Origin: Psychrobacter sanguinis
Lineage (GTDB): Bacteria > Pseudomonadota > Gammaproteobacteria > Pseudomonadales > Moraxellaceae
DNA length: 64,000 bases
NCBI RefSeq assembly: GCF_020736705.1
Contig: NZ_CP085990.1
Location: forward strand, 2,046,001-2,110,000
Direction: 5' to 3'
Below, in pieces: positions 32,004-40,983 of this stretch. The translations under genes were made by a program, and so were the position numbers. The notes beneath the pieces were generated by a model. The model was not told the origin of the DNA. It did not search any database and worked only from the letters and a program-made list of their open reading frames with translations. Each line of letters begins with the position of its first letter. Position 1 is the stretch's first letter.

Positions 32004-32732
32004 ATGACCGCAAACCCACTTGACTCCATAACGGTTGATTCTGTCTTCCCCCAAGTATTCAGCTTAATCGTTGCTGCCGGAAAAGGCAGCCGCTTTGGTG
32101 CCGATATACCTAAGCAATACACGCCCGTACTCGGTAAAACCATTGTTGAGCAAAGTGTCAGTGCGTTAGCAGCTAGTGATTATATTAACCAAGTATTGTT
32201 GGTTATTGCTAAGGATGACGAGATTGCTCAAGATCTAGATTTTATGGTGTCGGTCACCTTTGTAGAAGGAGGTGCCGAACGTTGGCAGTCGGTAAAGTCA
32301 GGGGTAGAAGCTATTTTTGCGGCAGGGGCTAAAGATGAGGATTTAATCCTTATTCATGATGCAGCCAGACCTTGCGTATTGGCCAAGCATATTGATTTGG
32401 TGATTGAAACGGCAATGCAGGAGCCCTATGGCGCCATTTTAGGCGTACCTGTAGCAGACACCCTAAAGAGAGTAGGTGTAGAAGGCAATATTGAGGCCAC
32501 AGTGGATCGAAGTAGCCTATGGCAGGCTCAAACCCCACAAGTGTTCAGAGCGGCTAAATTGCGTCAGGTTTTGGATTATGTGGCACAGCAAGGATTGATG
32601 ATTACTGATGAAGCCAGTGCTTTTGAAGCGATGGGTTATACTATAAAAATAGTGCCTGGCAACAATCAGAATATAAAGCTAACCTATGCCGAAGATCTAA
32701 CTTTAATTGAGAGCATTCTTAGTAGCCGTTAA
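32004..32732 (+). CDS. ispD: 2-C-methyl-D-erythritol 4-phosphate cytidylyltransferase
   Basis: This 242-residue enzyme of the non-mevalonate isoprenoid pathway couples MEP to CTP. The nucleotide-binding signature AAGKGSRFGADIPKQY is at about residues 24-39. VEGGAERWQSVKSGV and LIHDAARPCV are the other family blocks. SSLWQAQTPQVF and TDEASAFEAMG complete the active site. The extra N-terminal 15-18 residues are polar. A terminator follows. Its neighbours ftsB and tRNA-Glu lie with it between the two TnpB elements. Confidence 0.95.
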   Translation: MTANPLDSITVDSVFPQVFSLIVAAGKGSRFGADIPKQYTPVLGKTIVEQSVSALAASDYINQVLLVIAKDDEIAQDLDFMVSVTFVEGGAERWQSVKSGVEAIFAAGAKDEDLILIHDAARPCVLAKHIDLVIETAMQEPYGAILGVPVADTLKRVGVEGNIEATVDRSSLWQAQTPQVFRAAKLRQVLDYVAQQGLMITDEASAFEAMGYTIKIVPGNNQNIKLTYAEDLTLIESILSSR

Positions 32733-32884
32733 TGGCTGGTAATGGTGTATCGTGACAGATGAAACTATTAAGTGAATACAATAATCGGTATCAGATGACT
32801 AATTGTCAGATAGCCAATAGTTAATAAATAGATGCCAGAAAGCTAACAGCAACTCAGTCAATAAAGCCATCAAAATTTAGACAT

Positions 32885-32917
32885 AAAAAAAGCCAAACTC
32901 AAAGAGTTTGGCTTTTT
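32885..32917. terminator. ispD terminator (bidirectional)
   Basis: GCCAAACTC-AAA-GAGTTTGGC is flanked by A6 upstream and T6 downstream. It may also end the minus-strand tRNA-Glu transcript. Confidence 0.93.
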
Positions 32918-32967
32918 TCGCAAGCAATTATCAACTGGATAATGCTTACTTAGATAACACAAAATAG

Positions 32968-33043
32968 TGGTATCCCGTAGGGGATTCGAACCCCTGTTAC
33001 CGCCGTGAAAGGGCGGGGTCCTAGGCCTCTAGACGAACGGGAC
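32968..33043 (-). tRNA. tRNA-Glu (UUC)
   Basis: Read on the minus strand from 33043, GTCCCGT begins the acceptor stem. The anticodon arm is CCGCC-CTTTCAC-GGCGG with anticodon TTC, and the T arm is AGGGGTTCGAATCCCCT. ACGGGAT, the discriminator A and an encoded CCA end at 32968. All four arms fold normally, 76 bases including CCA. Confidence 0.96.
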
Positions 33044-33190
33044 ACAGACCACTTCGACCGCTTTCACCGTTAATGTCGAAGTGGTGCATATTCTAATGGG
33101 GTTCGCTTAAGGTGTCAAGCATTTTTACTAAATTTTTTAAAACTTTTTATTTGGCCTGTCTTTTAGTAGACAATGCGGGTAAATAATTGG

Positions 33191-34434
33191 TTTATCACCA
33201 GTCGCCGTAAAACCACCCACTTCAGGGTGTGGATATAAGGCGACATACACTGTCGTAAGAAGCAGTTGAAGGGTTGTAAGTTAAAATTAACTTGGCCATA
33301 CTGAATATATGAAAACACTCAAACTACGCATCAAAGACAAACATGCAAACCAGCTAAACAAACTAGCTGGGAGTGTTAACTATGCGTGGAACTATGTTAA
33401 TGCGTTAAGCTTTGAGCATTTAAGACGCACAGGTAAGTACTTTTCAGCGTATGATTTAAGCCAATACACCAAAGGTAGCGGTGAGTATTTAGGATTACAC
33501 AGTCAGACCTTACAGGCCATTAACGAGACTCATGCTAAATCACGCAAGCAGTTTAAAAAAGCGAAACTTAACTGGCGTACTAATAGACCTGATGCCAAGC
33601 GTAAATCATTGGGATGGATCCCCTTTAAGAAATCTGCTATCAAGTATTTGCAAACAAGGCAGACAGGTAAGAAGGCACTTAAATCAACCATACAGCTATC
33701 CTTATCTAAAGGTCAAAAGCTCATCATCGATGTATTCGATAGCTACAACCTAAGCCTATATCAAATTAAGACCTTAGAGATAGTACAAGATAGTCGTAAT
33801 CGTTGGTATGCGTGTATTACCGTTAAAGACTTTCCTAAGCAGGTAAGTGGTAAGGGCAGCGTTGGTATTGATTTGGGCTTAAAAGAGTCTGCTACTACCT
33901 CAATGGGTGATAAACTTACTATTAAGCAGACCCAAAAATGGGCTAAAAAGCTTGCTGTCGCTCAGCGTGCTAACAATAAAAAACGTGTTAAAGCAATCCA
34001 TTCCAAAATCAAAAACACAAGATTAGACTTAATTCATAAATTCACCACCCAATTAGTTAAGGATAATGTCTTAATTGTGGTTGGTGATGTTAAATCACGT
34101 TCATTTACCAATAAAAAAAACAAGCTAGCTAAATCGACATATGATGCAGGATGGTTTGAACTTAAACGACAACTGGAATACAAATGCAAGCATGCAGGTT
34201 GTCAGCTTGAGATGGTAAATGAGAGTTACACTACCCAGACCTGTTCGTGCTGCCATAAAATAAGTGACAGTAGTCCGAAAGGTAGAGCAGGCTTGCGAAT
34301 AAGAGGATGGACTTGTGCTGAGTGTGGCACATGGCATGATAGAGATATCAATGCTGCTAAGAACATCCTCGCGGTCGGGCTTGACCGTCTAGCTGTAGGA
34401 ATCCCCTCGGTTTAGCGAGGGGAGGAGGTCAACA
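33191..34434 (+). mobile_element. IS200/IS605-type TnpB-only element, copy 2
   Basis: This is the second copy of the 1,244-bp element at 30215-31458, in the same orientation. By eye it matches base for base except at four positions within tnpB. It begins TTTATCACC and ends GGTCAACA with the same subterminal hairpins. The two copies bracket ftsB, ispD and tRNA-Glu. Its right end truncates the small minus-strand gene at 34389-34568. Confidence 0.88.
33309..34415 (+). CDS. tnpB: RNA-guided endonuclease-type TnpB (IS1341-like), copy 2
   Basis: These 368 residues are identical to copy 1 except Ala212, Val217, Thr247 and Asn253. The same RuvC residues are present (Asp188, Gly259 in place of the usual Glu, Glu305, Asp344/Asp346), as is the same CxxC...CxxC finger. 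The frame is complete and undamaged. The close identity implies recent duplication or gene conversion. No TnpA is nearby. Activity as a nuclease cannot be judged from sequence because of the RuvC-II substitution. Confidence 0.9.
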   Translation: MKTLKLRIKDKHANQLNKLAGSVNYAWNYVNALSFEHLRRTGKYFSAYDLSQYTKGSGEYLGLHSQTLQAINETHAKSRKQFKKAKLNWRTNRPDAKRKSLGWIPFKKSAIKYLQTRQTGKKALKSTIQLSLSKGQKLIIDVFDSYNLSLYQIKTLEIVQDSRNRWYACITVKDFPKQVSGKGSVGIDLGLKESATTSMGDKLTIKQTQKWAKKLAVAQRANNKKRVKAIHSKIKNTRLDLIHKFTTQLVKDNVLIVVGDVKSRSFTNKKNKLAKSTYDAGWFELKRQLEYKCKHAGCQLEMVNESYTTQTCSCCHKISDSSPKGRAGLRIRGWTCAECGTWHDRDINAAKNILAVGLDRLAVGIPSV

Positions 34435-34454
34435 CTCAGTAAACAGTGGGGATA
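34366..34454 (+). ncRNA. candidate omega RNA (scaffold plus guide), copy 2
   Basis: The same pair of hairpins as copy 1 lies at the 3' end of tnpB. The predicted guide would start at 34435 with CTCAGTAAACAGTGGGGATA, from flanking DNA, so it differs from that of copy 1. Extent and expression are inferred only. Confidence 0.35.
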
Positions 34455-34568
34455 CATAACTGCTCGTTTTAAATGATACCTAATCCATAGACTAGTTATC
34501 ATGCTAATCGCACAGGCAAAAAGTATATAGCCAACTATAACTCCCCAAATCATATTAGTAGATTCCAT
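34389..34568 (-). CDS. small membrane protein, 3' end replaced by TnpB element
   Basis: ATG at 34568 is preceded by AAGGAG at 6 bases, so translation is likely. The native part (34568-34435, about 44 codons) starts MESTNMIWGVIVGYILFACA and encodes one transmembrane helix. It then has a basic segment (WIRYHLKRAVMYPH). The remaining codons to the stop at 34389 lie inside the right end of TnpB copy 2, so the original C-terminus is lost or moved. The protein is not recognised. Confidence 0.5.
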   Translation of the reverse strand: MESTNMIWGVIVGYILFACAISMITSLWIRYHLKRAVMYPHCLLSVDLLPSLNRGDSYS

Positions 34569-34816
34569 GAGTTTCTCCTTAGAGAACAAGCCTATGTGAT
34601 TTCCAAGGCTATTAATATTTTAACTGTCATAAAAAACAGTTAATCAAAAATATAGTCCATTAAAATAAAAGCTACTAATCGATATGAGATACTTCTATAT
34701 ATCTATCACTACTATACGTTTATATAGTTATAACCTAACTTTAGGTAGTGGATTAAGTTGTAATATGGCTATGTAGAGTTTTCTTTATTGACTATCTTTA
34801 TTGACTATAAGTGCTT

Positions 34817-35605
34817 GGTGGTGGTTCAAAAAGTAGGCTGACATTAGACATATCCATGATTGATGTAAAAGAAAGCTAAATCAAAGGCTTTAAAGTGATT
34901 TTCCAGCTTTTTAGAAAAGTTACAACTTCGCCTAAATGCTCGCCTTACTCGATGTCTGATAGTGCAATTATTACCTTCAATACCGACCGTGAAAAACTTG
35001 CCAATGACTTGGGTAAAGCCCTTAAAACCGGTAACAAAGCTATCCCAGGTATCACTAGCGATTCTAGCACAACTTACGCCTAAGGCTTGCAGTTTAGCTT
35101 TAAGCTTTTTGACAGTGTTAAGGTCTCGTTTTCCCCACACATAGGCAACAATTTCACCTGTGTCACGGTGATAGGCATAAATTAGCCATTGTTTGTTGGT
35201 CTTCTTGCCTACGAATGTCCAAAGCTCATCGACTTCAAGACAGTCGTATTGCCTTTGCTTGGGGGTTATTTGGTAGTGACACTTTTTTAGGGTGGCCAGT
35301 ACTTTGCCTTTGCTGATTCTCTCAACGCAAGCGATGTCTTTTATGCCACTGCCTCGAACCATAAGATGGCGTATTTTGCTATCTTTTTGGGAGTGACAGC
35401 CTTGGTACGTTAAGGCATGGTCGCCAATAAACTGCCGTTTGCAGTCTTTGCATTTATAGTTTTGTTTACCATAGCTTTTGAAGCCATTTTTCTTTATACT
35501 GTCACTTAGACAGGCTGGGCATTTGATGTATAGTGTGATTTGCATTTCACTATTTTATCAATTTCTCAGCCTGTTTTTTTTCAGCCTACTTTTTGAACCA
35601 CCACC
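34817..35605 (-). mobile_element. IS1-family insertion sequence
   Basis: Perfect 25-bp terminal inverted repeats (beginning GGTGGTGGTTCAAAAAGTAG) are at 34817-34841 and 35581-35605. The 9-bp duplication TAAGTGCTT is at 34808-34816 and 35606-35614. The element is 789 bp, normal for IS1, with a single uninterrupted transposase gene. Perfect ends and duplication suggest a recent insertion and a functional element. It lies 8 bp beyond the rnt stop codon. Confidence 0.96.
34844..35545 (-). CDS. IS1-family transposase (single ORF)
   Basis: This 233-residue protein has the N-terminal zinc-finger CPACLSDSIKKNGFKSYGKQNYKCKDCKRQF and a helix-turn-helix region. The DDE domain starts CLEVDELWTFVGKK, continues IASDTWDSF and ends near KLENHFKAFDLAFFYINH. 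Classical IS1 makes InsAB' by frameshifting. Here the product is one continuous frame, as in the single-ORF IS1 subgroup. It is complete and probably active. Confidence 0.93.
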   Translation of the reverse strand: MQITLYIKCPACLSDSIKKNGFKSYGKQNYKCKDCKRQFIGDHALTYQGCHSQKDSKIRHLMVRGSGIKDIACVERISKGKVLATLKKCHYQITPKQRQYDCLEVDELWTFVGKKTNKQWLIYAYHRDTGEIVAYVWGKRDLNTVKKLKAKLQALGVSCARIASDTWDSFVTGFKGFTQVIGKFFTVGIEGNNCTIRHRVRRAFRRSCNFSKKLENHFKAFDLAFFYINHGYV

Positions 35606-35622
35606 TAAGTGCTTTACCTCTT

Positions 35623-36429
35623 TCACTCTACTCCAGATTTCTCATTAGCTGTGTTATCTTCAAGTAGGGCATTGGTAAGCATCGGGTAACTGTTTAAGAT
35701 ATGACAAAACAGTTCCGCAGTCTTTTGGGTATCGTAAAGTGCAGAATGTGCTTCTGTCCCACTAAACTCGATACCTGCGGCTTTACACGCTCTTGCCAAG
35801 ACAGTTTGACCAAAAGCAAGGGCAGAGAGGGTAACGGTGTCTAATACTGAAAACTGATGAAACGGGTTGTGATTTTTGCTATTGGTGCGTTCAATCGCCG
35901 CATTCAGAAAGGACAAATCAAAATGGGCATTATGACCCACTAATATGCATTTTAGGCAGTCGTTTTCTTTGCGTACTGCTTTTAGCTCTTTGAAAATACG
36001 ACGTAACGCAGGCTGCTCTTCTTCTGCAATTGCTTTTCGCATTGGATTATTAGGATCAATACCGGTAAAGTCCAATGCTCGCTGCTCAAGGTTTGCACCT
36101 TCAAATGGATTGAGATGCGCATTCAAAGCCTCACCTGGAATAAATTTACCTTGCTCGTCCATAATGATGGGGATACAAGCAAGCTCCAATAAAGCATCGG
36201 TCTTCGCATCAAAGCCTGCAGTTTCCACATCGACTACCACCGGTAGAAACTTACGAAAACGATCCACCATTTTCAATACAGGTTGTTGGGCAAAGCCATT
36301 ACCATTCGTGTTTTGATCAACAGCGGTGACATCAGAGCTACTTTCATTAGACGAGGTGTTAGTACACACTCGAGGCTCGCTACTGTTGCCGTTTTGGTAT
36401 TCGTCGTCAGTTATATTAGATTGAGTCAT
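35623..36429 (-). CDS. rnt: ribonuclease T
   Basis: This DEDDh 3'-5' exoribonuclease trims tRNA and other stable RNA 3' ends. Motifs are VVDVETAGFD (Exo I), VGHNAHFDLSFLN (Exo II) and GTEAHSALYDTQKTAELF (Exo III with catalytic His and Asp). The frame encodes 268 residues. The usual length is about 215, matching a start at Met54 (36270). The first 53 residues are Asn/Ser/Thr-rich and low in complexity. Neither ATG has a good ribosome-binding site, so the start is uncertain. The IS1 element sits just downstream and would interrupt any shared transcript. Confidence 0.92.
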   Translation of the reverse strand: MTQSNITDDEYQNGNSSEPRVCTNTSSNESSSDVTAVDQNTNGNGFAQQPVLKMVDRFRKFLPVVVDVETAGFDAKTDALLELACIPIIMDEQGKFIPGEALNAHLNPFEGANLEQRALDFTGIDPNNPMRKAIAEEEQPALRRIFKELKAVRKENDCLKCILVGHNAHFDLSFLNAAIERTNSKNHNPFHQFSVLDTVTLSALAFGQTVLARACKAAGIEFSGTEAHSALYDTQKTAELFCHILNSYPMLTNALLEDNTANEKSGVE

Positions 36430-36566
36430 AAATCAAAATCGCATTATAGATATAAAATAAGAAGTGGGCCTAGTCTTAAGGTCAGTAAAACGACATTAAA
36501 TTACTAGGCCAATAAGCCAATTAATTATTAAACTGCTAAATCAGTCAATTTAAGCGTTAGCGTCCA

Positions 36567-37679
36567 TTAATTGGATTTAATAGACCAAGGCAAGGTTTCA
36601 CCCGCCATTAATGGGGTTAAGCTTTGATCGTTCATATATGGATAGCTTGAAGGCACTTGCATTGGTTCATTTACTAAAGTAATACTACTTTCGTTAACTG
36701 GTAAACCATAAAACTGAGCCCCAAAGCGGCTAGCAAAGCCTTCTAAGCGATCTATCTTGCCAACGCTGTCAAATGCAGTGGCGTATAAAGGTAGTGCAAT
36801 AGACGCTGAATAGCACCCCGCGCAGCCACAAGCATTTTCTTTAGCTTGGGTCGCATGAGGGGCAGAATCTGTTCCCAAGAAGAATTTAGGGTTGCCACTG
36901 GTAGCCACATCAAGCAGTACCTGCTGATGCTGCTGACGTTTCAAAATAGGTAAGCAGTAAAAATGAGGTTTGACCCCGCCCACAAGCAAATGATTACGGT
37001 TAAACAAAAGATGTTGCGGGGTAATAGTGGCTGCTACGTGCTCATTCTGTGATAAAACGAAGTCTGCAGCATCACCTGTCGTAATATGCTCCACCACAAT
37101 TTTTAGCTCAGGAAATTGAATAACAAGGCTATTTAGAGTGGTGTCAATAAACTGCTTTTCTCGGTCGAAGATATCAACGTGTGAATCGGTAGCTTCACCA
37201 TGAATCAATAGGGGGATACCGTATTTTTGCATCGCCTCAAATACATCGTTACGACCACTTAGATTGGTAACGCCATCTGCTGAATTGGTCGTGGCGCCTG
37301 CCGGGTATAGTTTAACCGCTTGAACCACACCCGATTCCGCTGCTTGCTGAATATCCGCTACTGTGGTGGTATCGGTTAAATATAACGTCATTCGAGGATC
37401 AAAAGACTGTTTATATTTATCTTCAATATCCGCCTGTTGTAAGGCGTCAAGAATACGCTCAAGGTAAGCCTGAGCCTCTTTAGCGGTTTTGACAGGGGGG
37501 ACTAAGTTTGGCATGCAGATGGCACGATTAAAACTTTGTGCGGCATGAGCCACAGTGGTTTTTAGAGAATCGCCATCACGCAAGTGGATGTGCCAGTCGT
37601 CTGGGCGCGGTAAGATAATTTGTCTTGGCGCAGCCTGGTTGTCATTAGTTTCTGAAGTTAAAGAAGGTGTAGAAGTCAT
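36567..37679 (-). CDS. pyrC: dihydroorotase
   Basis: This 370-residue zinc enzyme cyclises carbamoyl aspartate to dihydroorotate (pyrimidine synthesis). Metal ligands are in [11 protein letters not shown], the carboxylated Lys is in [12 protein letters not shown], and His residues are in LLIHGEAT and VVEHITT. The catalytic Asp is in [13 protein letters not shown]. It belongs to the class II (E. coli PyrC) type; usual length is about 345. The first 20 residues ([20 protein letters not shown]) are probably a variable extension. It lies 137 bp upstream of rnt in the same direction. Confidence 0.95.
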   Translation of the reverse strand: MTSTPSLTSETNDNQAAPRQIILPRPDDWHIHLRDGDSLKTTVAHAAQSFNRAICMPNLVPPVKTAKEAQAYLERILDALQQADIEDKYKQSFDPRMTLYLTDTTTVADIQQAAESGVVQAVKLYPAGATTNSADGVTNLSGRNDVFEAMQKYGIPLLIHGEATDSHVDIFDREKQFIDTTLNSLVIQFPELKIVVEHITTGDAADFVLSQNEHVAATITPQHLLFNRNHLLVGGVKPHFYCLPILKRQQHQQVLLDVATSGNPKFFLGTDSAPHATQAKENACGCAGCYSASIALPLYATAFDSVGKIDRLEGFASRFGAQFYGLPVNESSITLVNEPMQVPSSYPYMNDQSLTPLMAGETLPWSIKSN

Positions 37680-38248
37680 AACTAGAAGCCATTGTTATTA
37701 ATATATTGATATTAGTCGAGTCTGGGTGTTAACGCTATTCATCTAAACTTTAAGTAAGTTCTAAATAGGTTTTAAAGATACTAGTTTAAATCTTAACGCG
37801 ATTAAATCGGTAATGAAGATAACCTTATAAAACGATATAAAAGCGATGTTAGTTAAAAAATGAATGAGTAAATAGGACTCTAATGATAACAGGTTTTGCT
37901 AATAAATTCGGCTATCAGCCTACTTTAGCGCAACATATTTATAATCAAAAACTGGCACTGTTCGATAGATAGAGACATATTAAAAGCAGGAATAAGCCTT
38001 TGCTTAGCTTTAGTTGCGCCTCTAAATAGTGTAAACTGAAATTGAATGAGTGCATTTATTTATAGACATATAAATAACGGGTGAGCACTCATTTTTAGGT
38101 AATTTTTTAGATAATTCTTTAAGTAAGAATATAGTGAAATGCCTTGGCAGAAAACTCAACTAATTTTACCCAATACTCAAATTATTTAATGCCCACGCGT
38201 AACAGTATAATTTCTCTTAGTTCACATTCACTCGATAAAGGATGCACT
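37680..38248. other. intergenic region upstream of argG, about 570 bp
   Basis: AT-rich. It contains a striking nested inverted repeat (38045-38093) and the argG ribosome-binding site AAAGGA (38237-38242). The argG frame is open back to 38144, but that part has no ribosome-binding site and is probably leader. No other gene was recognised. Confidence 0.5.
38045..38093 (+). promoter_or_regulatory. nested inverted repeat in the argG leader
   Basis: The outer arms AATGAGTGC (38045-38053) and GCACTCATT (38085-38093) are perfect complements. Inside them TTATTTATA (38056-38064) and TATAAATAA (38069-38077) pair perfectly around GACA. In RNA this makes an 18-bp two-part hairpin with a 7-base bulge. 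It could be a regulatory leader or a protein-binding palindrome; the function is unknown. Confidence 0.5.
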
Positions 38249-39481
38249 ATGTCGATAGAAAAAGATAAAATCAATAAAATCGTTTTGGCATACTCAGGCG
38301 GTCTTGATACCTCAATTATTGCCAAATGGTTACAAGATACTTATGACGCTGAAGTAATTACTTTCACAGCAGATATTGGTCAGGGTGAAGAGGTTGAGCC
38401 TGCCCGTGCTAAAGCAGAAGCAATGGGTATCAAACACATCCATATCGAAGACTTACGTGCAGAATTTGCTCGTGATTATGTTTTCCCAATGTTCCGTGCC
38501 AATGCTATTTATGAAGGTGAGTATCTACTAGGTACTTCTATCGCTCGTCCTTTAATTGCCAAGCGTTTGGTAGAAATTGCCAAAGAACACAATGCAGATG
38601 CGATTAGCCATGGCGCTACTGGTAAAGGTAACGATCAGGTTAGATTTGAATTAGGCGCTACCGCACTGGCTCCTGATGTCAAAACTATTGCACCTTGGCG
38701 TGAATGGGATTTATCAAGCCGCGAAAGTCTAATGAAATATGCCGAAGAGCATAATATTCCTATCGACTTCTCAGCGAATAAAAAGAAATCACCTTATTCT
38801 ATGGATGCCAACTTACTTCACATCTCTTATGAGGGTGATATCTTAGAAGACCCTTATGCTGAAGCTGAAGATGATATGTGGCGTTGGTCTGTTAGCCCAG
38901 AAGAGGCACCAGACACTCCAGAATATATCGAATTAGAATATGAAAAGGGCGACATCGTTGCGGTAAATGGTGAGAAACTAGAGCCTTACCAAGTCATGAT
39001 TAAGCTAAATGAGCTAGGTGGCAAGCATGGTATTGGTCGTTTAGACATCGTTGAAAACCGTTATGTTGGTATGAAGTCACGTGGCTGCTACGAGACACCA
39101 GCAGGCACGATTATGTTAAAAGCGCACCGTGGTATAGAATCACTAACTCTAGACCGTGAAGCGGCTCATTTGAAAGATGAATTAATGCCACGTTACGCAA
39201 AAATCATCTATAACGGTTACTGGTTCAGCCCAGAGCGTCAAATGCTACAAGCATTAATCGACAAATCTCAAGAATACGTTAGCGGTACGGTACGCGTTAA
39301 ACTATACAAAGGTAACGTCAGTGTTGTAGGCCGTAAATCACCTAACTCTTTATTTGATCAGAAGATTGCAACTTTTGAAGATGATGCGGGTGCTTACGAT
39401 CAAAAAGATGCGGAAGGATTTATCCGTCTAAACGGCTTACGTTTATCAATCGAAGCCAGCAAAGGCCGTGATTTATCATAA
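38249..39481 (+). CDS. argG: argininosuccinate synthase
   Basis: This enzyme joins citrulline and aspartate using ATP, the penultimate step of arginine synthesis. The start at 38249 ([11 protein letters not shown]) gives 410 residues, near the usual 400-410 of the type 1 enzyme. AAAGGA lies 6-7 bases upstream. The 35-codon upstream extension is rejected. The ATP-binding loop is [12 protein letters not shown], and [45 protein letters not shown] and [20 protein letters not shown] follow. A strong terminator is downstream. Confidence 0.96.
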   Translation: MSIEKDKINKIVLAYSGGLDTSIIAKWLQDTYDAEVITFTADIGQGEEVEPARAKAEAMGIKHIHIEDLRAEFARDYVFPMFRANAIYEGEYLLGTSIARPLIAKRLVEIAKEHNADAISHGATGKGNDQVRFELGATALAPDVKTIAPWREWDLSSRESLMKYAEEHNIPIDFSANKKKSPYSMDANLLHISYEGDILEDPYAEAEDDMWRWSVSPEEAPDTPEYIELEYEKGDIVAVNGEKLEPYQVMIKLNELGGKHGIGRLDIVENRYVGMKSRGCYETPAGTIMLKAHRGIESLTLDREAAHLKDELMPRYAKIIYNGYWFSPERQMLQALIDKSQEYVSGTVRVKLYKGNVSVVGRKSPNSLFDQKIATFEDDAGAYDQKDAEGFIRLNGLRLSIEASKGRDLS

Positions 39482-39510
39482 GTATTTGATAAAAGCTAAG
39501 CTATAAACAA

Positions 39511-39542
39511 AAAAGCAGAAGTGAATCACTTCTGCTTTTTTT
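39511..39542. terminator. argG terminator (bidirectional)
   Basis: AGCAGAAGTGA / TCACTTCTGCT with almost no loop is flanked by A and T tracts. It lies between the convergent argG and accC. Confidence 0.93.
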
Positions 39543-39618
39543 ATGCATTAATTTTTAACGATTGATTAAGTACAAATATTGAGAGTAATAATAAAAATAG
39601 GTCTGGCTCTGTTAGCAT

Positions 39619-40968
39619 TTACTCTTTAACAGGGTTAAGCAAGCATTTTTCAAGATAATGAATGTTTTGTGCCTGTGAGGCAAAAGCTGGGTCCTTTAAG
39701 ATAAGATCACGATGCAGAGGGATGTTGGTTTTAATCCCTTCTATAATGAGCTCATCTAATGCTTGTAAAGTCTTAGCAATAGCTTGTTCACGGGTTTGAC
39801 CATGACAAATCAATTTACCAATCAATGAATCGTAGTAAGAAGGAATCTCATAGCCTGGATAGAGATGAGAGTCGAAGCGAACCCCACAGCCACTAGGGCT
39901 GAAGTACTGTGTAATCTTACCAGGAGACGGAGCAAAGGTCTTAGGGTCTTCAGCATTAATACGACATTCAATAGCATGACCGTGTACATGAATTTCGTTT
40001 TGACGATAAGACAGACCATAACCTGCGGCGATTCTTAATTGTTCTACCACCACATCAATGCCTGTTACCATTTCAGTAATAGGATGCTCAACTTGAACAC
40101 GGGTGTTCATTTCGATAAAGAAGAATTCACCATCTTCAAACAAGAATTCAAACGTACCCGCTCCGCGATAGCCAATATCTTCACAGGCTTTAACACAGGC
40201 TTGTAGTATAGGTTCGCGAATGTCATCAGGAATATCTGGGGCAGGGGCTTCTTCTAAAACCTTTTGATGGCGGCGCTGTAAAGAGCAGTCGCGGTCATAT
40301 AAATGAATCGCATTGCCATTACCATCGCCTAATATCTGTACTTCAATGTGGCGTGGATTTTGCAGGTAACGCTCCATATAGACGCTATCATCACCAAACC
40401 AAAGTTCTGCTTCTTGCTTGGCGGCTTGTACCTGCTCATTAAGCTGATCAAAGCGCTCAACGATACGCATACCGCGGCCACCACCACCGGCGGCGGCTTT
40501 AATTAACAAAGGAAAACCAATGTTCTTAGCTTGCTCTTCGGCATTATGTAAAGTGACCGTACCCACTGAACCTGGTACCGTAGGCACGCCTGCTTGCTTC
40601 ATAGCATTGATGGCAGATACTTTATTACCCATTAAGCGAATATGGTCGGGGTGGGGACCCACAAAGGTGATGCCTGCTTCTTCGATATTTTCGGCAAACT
40701 CAGCATTTTCAGCTAAGAAGCCATAGCCTGGATGAATGGCATCGCTACCAGTAATCTCAGCGGCAGTAATAATTGCGCCAGTATTGAGGTAGCTTTGGCT
40801 CGCATTGGGTTTGCCAATACAAATTGCCTCGTCCACAAAACGAAGATGCATGAGGTCTTCATCGGCAGTAGAGTAAACACCAACCGTCTTAATGCCCAGC
40901 TGCTTGCAGGCACGCACGATGCGTAGAGCAATTTCGCCACGGTTGGCGATAAGCAGTTTTTTAATCAT
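39619..40968 (-). CDS. accC: biotin carboxylase subunit of acetyl-CoA carboxylase
   Basis: This 449-residue ATP-grasp enzyme carboxylates biotin on AccB, the first half of malonyl-CoA synthesis. It begins [21 protein letters not shown]. It contains [14 protein letters not shown], the glycine-rich ATP loop [33 protein letters not shown], the metal/ATP site [24 protein letters not shown], and the C-terminal [10 protein letters not shown] block. It is transcribed with accB, 15 bp upstream, as in most proteobacteria. Confidence 0.97.
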   Translation of the reverse strand: MIKKLLIANRGEIALRIVRACKQLGIKTVGVYSTADEDLMHLRFVDEAICIGKPNASQSYLNTGAIITAAEITGSDAIHPGYGFLAENAEFAENIEEAGITFVGPHPDHIRLMGNKVSAINAMKQAGVPTVPGSVGTVTLHNAEEQAKNIGFPLLIKAAAGGGGRGMRIVERFDQLNEQVQAAKQEAELWFGDDSVYMERYLQNPRHIEVQILGDGNGNAIHLYDRDCSLQRRHQKVLEEAPAPDIPDDIREPILQACVKACEDIGYRGAGTFEFLFEDGEFFFIEMNTRVQVEHPITEMVTGIDVVVEQLRIAAGYGLSYRQNEIHVHGHAIECRINAEDPKTFAPSPGKITQYFSPSGCGVRFDSHLYPGYEIPSYYDSLIGKLICHGQTREQAIAKTLQALDELIIEGIKTNIPLHRDLILKDPAFASQAQNIHYLEKCLLNPVKE

Positions 40969-40983
40969 CTAGGTGCCTATGCC

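Noticed and set aside
35945..36316. 123-codon plus-strand frame opposite rnt
   Set aside because: Lies entirely within a well-supported gene on the other strand; its translation is Cys/Ser/Arg-rich with no family.
38144..38248. 35-codon N-terminal extension of argininosuccinate synthase
   Set aside because: No ribosome-binding site at the first ATG, whereas the ATG at 38249 has AAAGGA and the normal protein length.
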